Shown here piece after piece: positions 5,341 through 5,361 of a stretch of DNA of 5,361 bases. Below the pieces are notes generated by a model that ran no database searches, had not been told where the DNA came from, and worked only from the letters and a program-made list of their open reading frames with translations. The stretch spans positions 1-5,361 of the forward strand of contig JAFUEG010000316.1 in NCBI GenBank assembly GCA_017464045.1, written 5' to 3'. Position 1 is the first letter of the stretch; the number at the start of each line of letters is the position of its first letter. This DNA comes from Lachnospiraceae bacterium. GTDB taxonomy: Bacteria; Bacillota_A; Clostridia; Lachnospirales; Lachnospiraceae. A program made the translations under genes and the position numbers.

Positions 5341-5347
5341 AACGATT
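5332..5347. repeat. Right-tip hairpin
   Basis: AATCGT (5332-5337) and ACGATT (5342-5347) are perfect complements around a GCCA loop. The stem straddles the predicted right tip at 5340, so half of it may be flanking DNA or the true tip may lie a few bases further out. It parallels the left-end hairpin, which also contains the GGCACGA motif. Confidence 0.5.
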
Positions 5348-5361
5348 ACTTGACAGAAACA

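Noticed and set aside
1..5361. CRISPR array, tRNA or rRNA gene
   Set aside because: No regularly spaced direct repeats, no cloverleaf with a TTCGA arm and no rRNA-like sequence were seen on either strand.

Overview
The window is low-GC DNA with strong AGGAGG-type ribosome binding sites, Rho-independent terminators and AGA/ATA-rich codon use, which points to a Firmicute. The 293-residue gene at 2215-3096 reads as a DUF5688 protein, a family I know mainly from Lachnospiraceae, so a gut or rumen member of that family is the best guess. No species can be named from this sequence. All five genes lie on the + strand.

Layout. (1) Positions 2-919 hold the C-terminal two thirds of an M20-family Xaa-His (beta-Ala-His) dipeptidase, PepD type, whose start is off the left edge. 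(2) Positions 986-2032 hold a complete histidinol-phosphate aminotransferase-type PLP enzyme (HisC), 66 bases downstream, and a good intrinsic terminator follows at 2072-2111. (3) Four bases after that terminator a near-consensus sigma-A promoter (TTGAAA-N17-TATAAT) with an inverted repeat in its spacer starts a new unit, the DUF5688 gene at 2215-3096. (4) A second promoter with an extended -10 drives a 67-residue cold-shock protein at 3199-3402, which ends at an intrinsic terminator at 3511-3540. (5) The rest, about 3639-5340, is an insertion sequence of the ISLre2 (UPF0236) family. It carries one intact 471-residue DDE transposase and recognisable but imperfect inverted ends. A short sequence at 3541-3638 lies between the csp terminator and the element.

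The first two genes could both supply histidine, one by releasing it from dipeptides and one by a late biosynthetic step, but this link is only suggestive. The DUF5688 and cold-shock genes look independently transcribed.

The most unusual part is the 3' end of the insertion sequence. Between the transposase stop and the right end lies a 134-base foldback (5150-5283). It has 18-bp perfect outer arms, nested stems of 8, 6 and 11 bp and a 5-bp apical hairpin. Parts of it can also pair in other ways, including a 9-base perfect complement just upstream. It could be a nested MITE-like element, a structured RNA made with the transposase message, or a transcription or replication barrier. Other oddities are a two-codon ORF (ATG-AGA-TGA) that takes the best-placed start codon and overlaps the transposase start, and small hairpins at both ends of the element around the shared GGCACGA motif.
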